Assembly (NCBI RefSeq): GCF_000724545.1 | Contig: NZ_JHBV01000035.1 | Span: 53,896-117,895 of the forward strand | DNA: 64,000 nt | Source: Aureispira sp. CCB-QB1 | GTDB lineage: Bacteria > Bacteroidota > Bacteroidia > Chitinophagales > Saprospiraceae | Direction: 5' to 3' | Shown here: piece by piece, positions 30,152 through 38,909 of the stretch | Layout of the letters: every line of letters starts with the position of its first letter | Numbering within the stretch: the stretch's first letter is position 1 | Notes under the pieces: generated by a model | Seen by the model: the letters and a program-made list of their open reading frames with translations, nothing else | Databases searched by the model: none | What the model was told of the DNA's origin: nothing | Position numbers and translations under genes: made by a program

Positions 30152-32374
30152 CTAATTTTGGTCAATCATCTTAAAGGTAGCTTTTTTTACGGCAGACTGA
30201 TTTTTGAGTTGTAATAAATTCTTTTCTGCTCGCATGGTGGCAATAGAAGTTGAAAAACGCAGTGCCTGTTGATTGGTTTGTGTAGGAGATTTGATGGTAA
30301 TAATAATTTCGTCATTTAAAGCAGCAGAAAAGTGGATGGCGTTGGGGATAGAAGGCTTGTATTTTGAACCTACTGTATCTTGCAAAATTACCTCATAACC
30401 TAAGTTGGGGTATGTGCTGTTAGGGTTTTTGTTATTTCTAACTTGAATAGCGTAAACAACCTGTTGCCATTCTTTACTATATAGTTCTTGTAAGTAAAAT
30501 CCAATGGTTTCTACCTTTGTTTGTGAATAATTGTAAGACTCTGTCCTAGACTCGGATAGTGTGAAATTAGCTCCTTGTGCTTGTAGGGTAACGCTGTAGT
30601 GGGCACCTTCTTGCATGATTCGATAGGGAATAAAAACTCGAATATCTTTTTGATTGTGAATCGGAAATTGAAGGCTTTGTTCGGCATTTTCGTTGATAAA
30701 AAATCCTTCTTGGATTGGTTTTCCATTTTCTAGAATTTGAATTTGGAAAATACCTTTACTATGGTAATAATCAGGAATATTGGTTTTAAACTGAAATAGT
30801 TGTCCAGAAATACCTGTAAATAGAATTTCTTTATGGCTAGTTGCTTCGATTCTAATATCGTTCAAACTATTAGGTCGAGCGTAATTTTTAGTGTCAAATG
30901 TTGCTAGTTTAATGGAAGGAACATCAATAGCTTCTATACTTAAGCGAGGTGCTAATTGTATGGTTGATGGGGCGACAAAATAAGGAAGAAAGATGAAAAT
31001 AGTCTGTTGATTAAGAGAAGGTATTTTGGGTTCAACTCCTTTGTATACTTTATTAGGATGGATGGCATTCCAGTAGAATAATTCCGCAATTGTCTTATCA
31101 GGTAATGTCGGGAAAGACAGTTTTAGCTGAGCTTGACTAGGAATTTCTGGAATATTAAAATCTATTTGATATAAGATGCCTGAAATGCCTTGGTGCTGGT
31201 AACCAACACTTTGTTGTACTTGAAGGGCTTCAATCGTTTTAGCAATGTTTAAACTATCAGATATATGTTGTTGAATTAAAAAATCATTGCCTGTTAGTTT
31301 TAATTGAATAGCTTGAGACCCTTGTAAATTATAATAAGCAATGAAATAACTATACTTGCCAATAATCCGATTGCCTTGCACCGTTCGTTGTCCTGTTATT
31401 TCTAGTATATTCTCTAATCGAGCTTGCTTTTTATCCGTAATGTGTATCCGAATGTGTTTGCGTTTGTAAGATAAAGGGAGGCTGTATTGAAAATCAACTT
31501 GGATGCCCTTGATGCCTTTATAGTTCATGTTTTCAATTACGTGGAAGTTGGTAGAAGCAGGTTTTCGTTCGATTTTTTTTACTTCGAAATTAGCTGATTT
31601 AATTTGGTTGGTATGGACATTTTGATAATCCTTGTAAAAATCTGAATTGCCATGCTCTATTTGAAAACATCCTAAATACTGATAAGCAGTTGGATCGGCA
31701 TTGTAAATGCAGACTGAAAGGCTATCGTAATTGCTAATTGCTGTGCTGAATGTTTGAGATTTAGTTTTAAGTGAGTTTTTGTTTTTGACGCCATGCAAGG
31801 TAAGGTCTGAACTAATATTTACCAACCATTTAGGATCTGGTACACTGTAACCTAAACTAATAGGGTTGGCATTTGTATCTGGAAAAATAGCAGCTGCTTT
31901 TAGGTCTAGAAATAGATCATAAATTTTGACTTGTGTTAAGCGGTATGCACGGTTGTAAATGGGGAGTCCTTGTCCTTTTATCCAAATCGTTAAACTAACA
32001 TCATGCAAACCCTCTTCTATATCTATTTCACGGTATGGAATATAAATGTGAAGTAGGGTGTCTAAATTGAAACTATCCATACCTAAGCTGTCAATCCAAT
32101 ACGCCAAACTATCGCTGCATTGATAAGAAAAATCAATACTTTTAGCAGCAATCATTTGCCCATTGTTCTTGATCTCTACAGAAAATTGTTGAGTAGGGAT
32201 GCTAAGTACGTAGGGTGTGCACTTAAATTGAATATCAATCCCTTGAGTAGTGCCGTGTTGTCCTTGGATATTGGTGTTAGGAATAACTCTAAACTGGCTT
32301 AATTGATAGTTAGATTGAGCTTGTACAATACTTGTCAAACACGTAAGGTATAAAATGTAGAGAAAACAATGCAT
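30152..32374 (-). CDS. Secreted protein with four related modules
   Basis: A 740-residue protein with a signal peptide (MHCFLYILYLTCLTSIVQAQ). Four modules share a G-x-x-G-I-x-x-x-x-x-F phrase at their start: IQGQHGTTQGIDIQFK, YKGIKGIQVDFQY, YQHQGISGILYQIDF and LFTGISGQLFQFKTN. Each is followed by strands ending in PYR or PYF-V (VFIPYRIMQEGAHYSV). The strands and length per module (150-180 residues) suggest beta-sandwich domains. No catalytic motif and no T9SS sorting domain is visible. A periplasmic or outer-surface structural role is inferred. It is followed by the helicase gene, which has its own promoter-like box. Confidence 0.75.
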   Translation of the reverse strand: MHCFLYILYLTCLTSIVQAQSNYQLSQFRVIPNTNIQGQHGTTQGIDIQFKCTPYVLSIPTQQFSVEIKNNGQMIAAKSIDFSYQCSDSLAYWIDSLGMDSFNLDTLLHIYIPYREIDIEEGLHDVSLTIWIKGQGLPIYNRAYRLTQVKIYDLFLDLKAAAIFPDTNANPISLGYSVPDPKWLVNISSDLTLHGVKNKNSLKTKSQTFSTAISNYDSLSVCIYNADPTAYQYLGCFQIEHGNSDFYKDYQNVHTNQIKSANFEVKKIERKPASTNFHVIENMNYKGIKGIQVDFQYSLPLSYKRKHIRIHITDKKQARLENILEITGQRTVQGNRIIGKYSYFIAYYNLQGSQAIQLKLTGNDFLIQQHISDSLNIAKTIEALQVQQSVGYQHQGISGILYQIDFNIPEIPSQAQLKLSFPTLPDKTIAELFYWNAIHPNKVYKGVEPKIPSLNQQTIFIFLPYFVAPSTIQLAPRLSIEAIDVPSIKLATFDTKNYARPNSLNDIRIEATSHKEILFTGISGQLFQFKTNIPDYYHSKGIFQIQILENGKPIQEGFFINENAEQSLQFPIHNQKDIRVFIPYRIMQEGAHYSVTLQAQGANFTLSESRTESYNYSQTKVETIGFYLQELYSKEWQQVVYAIQVRNNKNPNSTYPNLGYEVILQDTVGSKYKPSIPNAIHFSAALNDEIIITIKSPTQTNQQALRFSTSIATMRAEKNLLQLKNQSAVKKATFKMIDQN

Positions 32375-32422
32375 TATTGGTTAGTTGTTATCAAAGAACT
32401 GCTGTCATTACTCAACTGCAAA

Positions 32423-33220
32423 TTAGTAATAAACAGGTTTAACAGTATATCCTTTCTTTTTTAATAATCTCAAAACTCCTTTTTTTCCTCCCAAATGCCC
32501 TGCTCCAATGGCGGCAAAAAGACTTTGTTCTTTTGCAAACTGTTCAAATCTATCTGCCATGAGGATGTTGCGATCATAAAGCAATACTTGCCGCATGCCA
32601 CCAATTGATTTTTTTGCCTTTTTTAGCAACTTTTGCAAATCACCTTGTATATACAACTCCGATGTTTTTTTTATCTCTCTTCTAAAAGAAACAAAATGCG
32701 TTGCCATCTTTTTTAGGGAGCGACATTGTTCCTTGATATCAACTTTAGAAAATACACTCATTTGTTCTTGAAATGTCTCTAAACCCATCAATTCTTTATC
32801 CGCTTTTTCCGCAATATTGTAAAGGGCGCTATCTAATGCAACCGCATTGTCTTTTTGAAATTGAGATTCAGAGATCAAATTAAAAATCAAAATAGGAGAA
32901 CTGTATTTTAGGTGCTCTAATTGATGACCTGTTTCTTTCTGCAATAGTCGTTCTAGTTTTTTATAGATTCTAGGATTTAAATAATCTTCTAAAGATACAC
33001 CTTCAGGAAGTGTCGTAGCCTCTTGGAGTTGTTGAGGGTTGGCATCTTTTAAGTCAAACTCAGCTGCAAAAGCCGCACAGTTTTGAATGCATTGTTCCAA
33101 AAAATCAATATTTCTAAAAGCACGGTTATCTCTTACATGCATGGTGCCAAAGAGATAAGATGGTGTGGCTAAGCTTTGACCGCTAATTTCCCAAAGAAGG
33201 CTGTGTTTTTTTTTTGTCAT
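32423..33220 (-). CDS. TraB/GumN (Tiki-like) family protein
   Basis: A 265-residue protein with the family's two signature spots: LFGTMHVRD (G-x-M/H-H near residues 25-28) and, near the C-terminus, FAAIGAGHLGG, with a helical middle. Eukaryotic Tiki members are metalloproteases and the G-x-x-H motifs carry the putative metal ligands. The bacterial function is not established. There is no signal peptide here, although many GumN-type relatives have one, so it may act in the cytoplasm. The gene stands alone, 49 bp upstream of the 740-residue secreted protein gene. Confidence 0.85.
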   Translation of the reverse strand: MTKKKHSLLWEISGQSLATPSYLFGTMHVRDNRAFRNIDFLEQCIQNCAAFAAEFDLKDANPQQLQEATTLPEGVSLEDYLNPRIYKKLERLLQKETGHQLEHLKYSSPILIFNLISESQFQKDNAVALDSALYNIAEKADKELMGLETFQEQMSVFSKVDIKEQCRSLKKMATHFVSFRREIKKTSELYIQGDLQKLLKKAKKSIGGMRQVLLYDRNILMADRFEQFAKEQSLFAAIGAGHLGGKKGVLRLLKKKGYTVKPVYY

Positions 33221-34070
33221 TCTAATTATTATCTGGTATAATATTGCACCGTTTTGTGTTGACCTATATTAAAATATACTATCAAAATGGTTGCCAAAAT
33301 GAATTAGGTAGTATGTAAAATTAGTCATTAGTTATGAGCTACTAGGAGGTTTGAACAAACGATTGATAATCTTAATAGCTCATCTGTTATTTTGTAAATC
33401 GTATAAGATTAAAGCATGAATAAATTGTTTATTGAGCAACAAGGTAAGGAAAATTTTAAACTGATTATATTGAGAGTATGTAGGAAAGTAAGAATAGAAA
33501 AAAATTGTGAGAACAAAATATATAATAGCCTTGGTACTTGTAAGGAAATATGTTTGGCAAACAATAAAAAGTAATTTTTTGTTGTCTATTTTTTGTTGTT
33601 TCTGTACCTTGCAGTTCCAAACAATGGATGTGTATGAATCTGTTTTGTTAGTAGTTTTTTTTCAAAAAAACTTTATATGATTGATAATCATTAGTAAAAG
33701 AATGAAATTCCAATACGTAATTATTCAAAGAAATAACAAGGTACATTGAATTAAGTTCTAGTAGTTAGCTACACGGTTACTATGTGGTCACTGTGTTTAT
33801 TGATTAATACAAATCAAATCACATTTTTTGTTATTATTTTTTTTTGACCACTTATTGGTGTCAATAGTTAGCAAGTTATGGTTTTAATGTGTTTTGTGTT
33901 AAGGTTTTGATTATCAACTGCGCAGCACTCACGAAGTACCACGTAGTAGCAGCGAAGCTAAACCAATATGAATATGCTTTTTATCTTTTTGGTAAAAAAA
34001 ACTAAGCTTGCGCCCTCATGAGCGTAGTGAACTAAGCAACGAACTACTACAGTTACTAAATAAAATAAAG
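33221..34070. other. Long intergenic stretch with dispersed repeats
   Basis: 850 bp without a credible gene. The first 580 bp are AT-rich with no structure that I can name. From about 33816 on, the stretch is made of repeat segments (listed separately). The last 60 bp before the acyltransferase start are open in its frame, but they are repeat-derived. Confidence 0.5.
33816..34036 (+). repeat. Composite dispersed repeat left of the acyltransferase block
   Basis: Segments in order are: CATTTTTTGTTATTATTTTT with GACCACTTA (about 33822-33852, like the right ends of the elements at 20606 and 60148); TTTTGATTATCA (about 33905-33916); the core CACGTAGTAGCAGCGAAGCT (33940-33959); ATGCTTTTTATCTTTTTGGT (33974-33993); and ATGAGCGTAGTGAACT (34018-34033). 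The last four recur in other gaps of the window, in part on the other strand. Confidence 0.6.
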
Positions 34071-35537
34071 ATGCTTTTTAACTCAATTGATTTTGCAATA
34101 TTTTTGCCAATTGTATTTATACTTTATTGGTATGTATTTTACAAAAAACTTGAATGGCAAAATTTGCTAATAGTTGTAGTTAGTTATATTTTCTATGGTT
34201 GGTGGGACTGGCGTTTTTTATTATTAATATTTTTTAGCACAGTTGTAGATTTCTTAATTGGGCGACAATTAAAAATAGAAAGTAGTAACACTAAAAAAAG
34301 AAAAACTTTACTTTGGGGAAGTATTATTGTCAATCTTGGTTTTTTAGGTTTCTTTAAGTATTATAATTTTTTCCTTGAAAATTTTATAACGGCATTTTCT
34401 TTTTGGGGAACAACATTAAATATTGAGAGATTAAATATTATTTTGCCTGTAGGAATAAGCTTTTATACTTTTCAAACTTTAAGTTATACAATTGATGTAT
34501 ATAAGCGAAAACTTAAACCAACAGAAGATTTTGTTGCTTTTGCTGCGTTTGTTAGTTTTTTTCCTCAACTAGTAGCAGGCCCAATTGAACGAGCGACTCA
34601 TTTATTGCCCCAATTTAGTTCTAAGCGAGTATTTAATTATCCGAAAGCCGTTGATGGTTTGCGCCAAGTGCTTTGGGGATTGTTTAAGAAAGTAGTTATT
34701 GCAGATAATTGTGCAGAATTTGCTAATTTAATTTTTAATAATTCAGCTGATTATTCAGGAAGTACTCTAGTTTTAGGAGCAATTTTGTTTACGTTTCAAA
34801 TTTATGGTGATTTTTCTGGTTATTCAGATATTGCAATAGGAATAGCTCGCTTATTCGGTTTTGATTTAATGAGAAATTTTGCTTTTCCATACTTTTCTAG
34901 AGATATAGCAGAATTTTGGCGGCGTTGGCACATTTCTTTGTCTACATGGTTTCGGGATTATCTTTATATTCCTTTAGGAGGCAGTCACGGAGGGAGAGGC
35001 CTGAGAATTAGGAATACATTTATTATTTTTTTAGTGAGCGGATTTTGGCATGGTGCTAATTGGACTTTTATTGCTTGGGGGGCATTGAATGCTTTTTATT
35101 TTTTACCTCTATTACTTTTGAATAATAATAGAAAGAATCTTGATACAGTCGCTTCTGGAAGGGTATTTCCCAATGTACAAGAAATATTTTCTATGTCTTT
35201 TACTTTTAGTTTGACTGTTTTTGCTTGGATTTTTTTTAGAGCAGAAAGTATTAGTCATGCGTGTAGTTATATAAATGCTATGTTGTGGGGACTAACACAG
35301 AAGTCAAGCTATGTTGAAAGTATAAATTTACTTTATTGGAAGATAGGTATGAGTTTACCTATTTTACTTTTAGTATTTTTATTAATAGAGTGGCAAGGTA
35401 GAGAAAAACAGTTTGCGTTACAAAATTTAGGTTTGGAGTGGAAAAGGCCATTACGCTATTTAATGTATTATATAATTATATTTTTAATAATTTGGTTTGG
35501 AGGTAAAGAGCAGCAATTTATTTATTTTCAATTTTAA
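34071..35537 (+). CDS. MBOAT-family O-acyltransferase (AlgI/DltB-like)
   Basis: I set the start at the ATG at 34071, where the family-typical N-terminus MLFNSIDFAIFLPIVF begins; the 21 upstream codons of the same frame come from a dispersed repeat. The 488-residue product has 10-12 membrane helices. It shows the MBOAT signatures FAFPYFSRDIAEFWRRWHIS, LYIPLGG and SGFWHGANWTFIAWG, the last containing the catalytic His. AlgI-type enzymes pass acetyl groups across the inner membrane to polysaccharide or teichoic acid. The SGNH-like gene at 35767 is the expected partner that transfers the group outside. The locus is more AT-rich than its surroundings. Confidence 0.95.
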   Translation: MLFNSIDFAIFLPIVFILYWYVFYKKLEWQNLLIVVVSYIFYGWWDWRFLLLIFFSTVVDFLIGRQLKIESSNTKKRKTLLWGSIIVNLGFLGFFKYYNFFLENFITAFSFWGTTLNIERLNIILPVGISFYTFQTLSYTIDVYKRKLKPTEDFVAFAAFVSFFPQLVAGPIERATHLLPQFSSKRVFNYPKAVDGLRQVLWGLFKKVVIADNCAEFANLIFNNSADYSGSTLVLGAILFTFQIYGDFSGYSDIAIGIARLFGFDLMRNFAFPYFSRDIAEFWRRWHISLSTWFRDYLYIPLGGSHGGRGLRIRNTFIIFLVSGFWHGANWTFIAWGALNAFYFLPLLLLNNNRKNLDTVASGRVFPNVQEIFSMSFTFSLTVFAWIFFRAESISHACSYINAMLWGLTQKSSYVESINLLYWKIGMSLPILLLVFLLIEWQGREKQFALQNLGLEWKRPLRYLMYYIIIFLIIWFGGKEQQFIYFQF

Positions 35538-35615
35538 TAGATACTTTGTCTGAAGTATCTATTCATTTTATGAACTACAGTAATATTAAACTAAGAGGGG
35601 GCTAAAAAAATCTTT

Positions 35616-35756
35616 ATGAAATACATAAAATACTATTCATCTAGAAAACAATTTCGTTCAAACATTTTTATAGGAAAACCCTTCATTAAGCTATGTGTTT
35701 ATGAGGATTACACTTTGCAAAAAACGATAGAACTGGGAGGTTTGGGCGAACTATAA
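35616..35756 (+). CDS. Small ORF, 46 codons, doubtful
   Basis: A short frame from ATG to TAA between the acyltransferase and its SGNH partner, ending 10 bp before the latter's ATG. The product is basic in its first half (MKYIKYYSSRKQFRSNIFIG) and not hydrophobic enough for a membrane helix. It matches nothing that I know. It could be a real small protein of the operon or chance; the spacing to the next start is the only argument in its favour. Confidence 0.2.
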   Translation: MKYIKYYSSRKQFRSNIFIGKPFIKLCVYEDYTLQKTIELGGLGEL

Positions 35757-35766
35757 ATAAAGTGAA

Positions 35767-36609
35767 ATGAAAGAATTTAATAAGAAGTTTCTTGTTTTTT
35801 TGGGAGGACTGTTGCCATTATTTTTATGGCCATTTTTATTGCCAAGTAACAACTTGATTTATACTAGGGCAAAACAGGAAATAAATAATATATTTATAGG
35901 AGATTCTCATGTTCAACTCTCAATAAATGATAACATACTAAGCAATACTGCCAATTTTGCAATTAACTCAGAGTCTACTTATTTTTCATACTATAAGCTT
36001 AAAAAAATACTCAGTGAAAACTCCAATATCAAAAAGATTTATTTAGGTTTTAGCTATCATAATATTTCATCTTATTATGATGAATTTATTTATGGTAAGA
36101 GAGCGCAAGATATACTACCTAGATATTTTGATCTATTGCCCTTTAGAGAAAAACTAAGATGTATGCCTTTAAAAGTGAGTGTTTTTTATAGGAATTATAT
36201 AAATGTAAAAAAAAATGGGATTAATCATGGATATGATAATAAGTTTATAAGTACTTCTGCTATAAAAAAACACATGATAAAAAGAGTTAATACACAGTTT
36301 TTTACTGATTCTGGAGATGTACTTTCTTTTTCGGAAATAAATATTCAGTACTTGAAGAAGATAAAAGATTTGGTTAGAACTGAAGACATTGAATTGATAA
36401 TATTAAAGGTTCCCGTTCATCCTTATTACAGTAAGTTAATTCCTAATGAATATATCGAAAAATTCAATAATTTAATGCTGGAACATCAGTTAGTTACTCT
36501 AGACTTTAATAGTATAGTTTTAGACGATAGTTGCTTTATACCAGATGGAGATCATGTTTCCTTAAAAGGAGCTGATATTTTATCTTCTTACTTAAAAAAT
36601 AAAGAATAA
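35767..36609 (+). CDS. SGNH-hydrolase-like partner of the MBOAT acyltransferase
   Basis: A 280-residue protein with one N-terminal membrane helix (about 8-26) and a periplasmic-type domain. The first catalytic block is IFIGDSHVQ (Ser47), a G-D-S-H variant of the AlgJ/AlgX and DltD type. The second is the C-terminal PDGDHVSLKGA, giving Asp260 and His263 as D-x-x-H. These three residues form the SGNH catalytic triad. With the AlgI-like gene 229 bp upstream it makes a two-gene polysaccharide acylation module. The acceptor glycan is unknown; no glycosyltransferase genes are in the window. Very AT-rich, like its neighbour. Confidence 0.8.
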   Translation: MKEFNKKFLVFLGGLLPLFLWPFLLPSNNLIYTRAKQEINNIFIGDSHVQLSINDNILSNTANFAINSESTYFSYYKLKKILSENSNIKKIYLGFSYHNISSYYDEFIYGKRAQDILPRYFDLLPFREKLRCMPLKVSVFYRNYINVKKNGINHGYDNKFISTSAIKKHMIKRVNTQFFTDSGDVLSFSEINIQYLKKIKDLVRTEDIELIILKVPVHPYYSKLIPNEYIEKFNNLMLEHQLVTLDFNSIVLDDSCFIPDGDHVSLKGADILSSYLKNKE

Positions 36610-37354
36610 AGTTACAATGCAGCTATAAAACCGTACGGATTTTACTTTTTAAGAATAAAACAGAGTCTACCCTGAAAAAGAGCTTATGCCTTACTCTGAG
36701 GGGGTATATTGGAGCTTGAAAAATCGGGATGGCTTGAACTCTAGTAGTATAAAAGAATAAGCCTATGAAGAATACGCCCGTATTTGTCAGTTATGACGAA
36801 GGAACAATCATTCGACAAATACAGTATTCGAGTATGAACGCAGTGAACTAGGGGCGCTTGTGCTGGTAACACAAAGGTTAAACATAAAGCTATCTAAGCA
36901 TACCATGAAGTAGCAGCGTAGCTAAATTAAGCTCTTGATTACCTTCGGATTTTATATAATGAAACTACATTAAAAGAAGAATAGAAAAGTTATCATTTAA
37001 AATGAGAGATACACTGAATCATTGTGTAGCTTTGTATTCTATCAGAATAGAATCTTGCTATTTTTAAACAATTATTCTTATCATACGTTTCTATTTCAAA
37101 TGCCCTTCAACAAAGGGATAGAAAATCTAATAAGCGTTTTTTTTGTGAATTTTGTTGAGTTAAAAGGCGAAAATTAACAAAATTATTTGAATATTTGTTG
37201 AATGTTTGTCATAGTAGTTGATTCTCTAACTTTTTAGTATATTGATATTCTTTTTTTGAGTAACTTTTGGAGCCTAGAAGAAGAAGCATTAGTGGCTACA
37301 AATATCTTTAGAGAACAAATTATTTTAAATTAATAACGAAAGAGAAAATAGGCA
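36610..37354. other. Intergenic stretch with repeat copy and an inverted repeat
   Basis: 745 bp without a credible gene. It contains the inverted repeat GTATTTGTC (36780-36788) / GACAAATAC (36814-36822) and the repeat segments at 36834-36926. A 28-codon frame near 36763 runs into the repeat and is not convincing. From 36930 to 37354 I see only AT-rich DNA; the promoter of the TetR gene should lie there. Confidence 0.45.
36834..36926 (+). repeat. Dispersed repeat copy right of the acyltransferase block
   Basis: ATGAACGCAGTGAACTAGG (36834-36852) and TACCATGAAGTAGCAGCGTA followed by GCTAAA (36901-36926) match the two segments at 34018 and 33937 on the same strand but in the opposite order. They frame the MBOAT/SGNH pair. 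Confidence 0.55.
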
Positions 37355-37948
37355 ATGGGAAGAAAAAGCAAAGCAGATGTACGCAAGAAAGAAATATTAG
37401 AGCATTTCTACATTATATTAAAAGATGAAGGGTTTGAAAATGCATCCATTGCAAAAATTGCCAATTTGATGGATGTAAACCCTAGTTTGTTGATTCACTA
37501 TTTCAAAACTAAAGATGAAATGGTCGTGGCATTCGTGAAATTTTTGCTAGGACGTTACGAAGAAACATTTAAAGAAAAAATGTTTAATTCAGAAGATCCC
37601 CAAGAGCGATTTAGCAATACTTTGGATATCATGTTCAGCGAAGATTGGTTGAATTTTTCTGATCAAACAGTTTTTTATGCTTGTTATTATTTGTCTTCTC
37701 GAAACATTCGTATTAAAGAACTCTTTCAAGAAATGTACAATAAGTTTAAGCAATTGTTGATTCCCGAAGCTGTTTCTTGGATCGAAGCAGGTATTGTTAA
37801 AGATATAGAGCCTGAAAATGTTGCGGATTATCTCATTATTGTCAACGAAGGCTTAACGTATTTTGATAAATTAATGAGCGATCCCGAAGGTTTCAAACGT
37901 CGAGCTAAATTCTTAAAAGAAACCGTAATCAAAACCTTAACAACATAG
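37355..37948 (+). CDS. TetR-family transcriptional regulator
   Basis: A 197-residue protein with the TetR N-terminal helix-turn-helix (about 9-55): RKKEILEHFYIILKDEGFEN, ASIAKIANLMDVNPSLLIHY and FKTKDEM, close to the classic TetR consensus. The C-terminal ligand-binding half is helical and unassigned. It probably represses or activates nearby genes. The closest membrane enzyme is the AlkB-like gene at 38910, which faces away from it, so control of that gene is only a possibility. A terminator follows directly. Confidence 0.92.
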   Translation: MGRKSKADVRKKEILEHFYIILKDEGFENASIAKIANLMDVNPSLLIHYFKTKDEMVVAFVKFLLGRYEETFKEKMFNSEDPQERFSNTLDIMFSEDWLNFSDQTVFYACYYLSSRNIRIKELFQEMYNKFKQLLIPEAVSWIEAGIVKDIEPENVADYLIIVNEGLTYFDKLMSDPEGFKRRAKFLKETVIKTLTT

Positions 37949-37981
37949 TTTATCCTACCTCACTCGAAAAACAAACCTTAC

Positions 37982-38018
37982 CTAAAGCATAAAATAAATT
38001 GCTTTAGAGGTTTTTTTT
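37982..38018 (+). terminator. Rho-independent terminator of the TetR gene
   Basis: CTAAAGCA (37982-37989) pairs with TGCTTTAG (38000-38007), followed shortly by eight T. The remaining gap 38019-38443 is AT-rich with no gene; it should contain the promoter of the next gene. Confidence 0.75.
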
Positions 38019-38443
38019 ATGTTAAATGCTATCCTTAAGTGGCAATTTAGTATTTAATGGTTTACTTTTATGAGTAGTAGTCTGTTGAAATTATTGTTTT
38101 ATATGTATATGGATGAACTTTTAACAACTTCAAACTACTTTTAAAAGTACCTCTATAGATAGATTTTCAGTTTGTCTTGCATTGTTTGACAAATTCCCCC
38201 ATTTTAAGTTTCCTTATTTTAATTGTACTTGTTTGTGATAACAAGTCGTATAAATACAAGATTATAATCTAGGAATTTTTAAATAAATATGTTCTTTGAG
38301 AATTGTAGTGCACACAATAACTTGTGCGGTAGTAGTTCATTTTTAATGATAAATAGTTTGTTGAAACTACATTGTTAACTACTAAAACACTGCATCCTAT
38401 TGATTCTACGACTTGTCAAAGAACCAATAAACATAAATCTATT

Positions 38444-38890
38444 ATGAGAACATTCTTACAATTATGTATGTCCCTTGCTATAACTGTAAGCTGTTTGATG
38501 TCCACTAATTTACAGGCGCAAATTATGGCTGATACAAAACTAATGACCTTGCCTGAAGGAACCAAAATGGCAATGAAAGAATCTTTTGGAATTCCTGTTG
38601 GCGCCAAATCAGTTTTGCTAGACAATGGAAAAGGTAAAATTTGTAGTTGTCAATTCTTTACGGCAACTGCTAAAGATGAAATTCAGTTATACGATTCTAA
38701 GCACTTATTCTCTTTGAGAAAAGTTACTATCAAAGGCTTGTTTGATGGCTCCCAAATGCATGTGGCTCGAATTTATTTTGAAAATACTTCCGACTATTTC
38801 AAACTAAAATGTTACACACGAGATATCTTAGTAAAACACGTTTCTGATTACCTGACAATTGGTGCTCCTATGACTATTAGGGAAAACTAA
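38444..38890 (+). CDS. Hypothetical secreted protein
   Basis: The start is placed at the ATG at 38444, which begins a signal peptide (MRTFLQLCMSLAITVSCLMS, then TNLQAQ); the frame is open 24 codons further upstream without signal character. The mature part has about 120 residues, with a short Cys-x-Cys (GKICSCQFF), strands and a basic tail. I do not recognise the family. A periplasmic or surface location is inferred. It converges with the AlkB-like gene, 19 bp apart. Confidence 0.7.
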   Translation: MRTFLQLCMSLAITVSCLMSTNLQAQIMADTKLMTLPEGTKMAMKESFGIPVGAKSVLLDNGKGKICSCQFFTATAKDEIQLYDSKHLFSLRKVTIKGLFDGSQMHVARIYFENTSDYFKLKCYTRDILVKHVSDYLTIGAPMTIREN

Positions 38891-38909
38891 ATGAAAATAA
38901 GGAAGAATA

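Noticed and set aside
34008..34070. Upstream start for the acyltransferase gene
   Set aside because: The codons are a copy of an intergenic repeat and do not match AlgI N-termini.
36763..36849. 28-codon ORF beginning MKNTPVFVSYDEG
   Set aside because: It runs into a dispersed repeat and contains an inverted repeat; no family resemblance or context.
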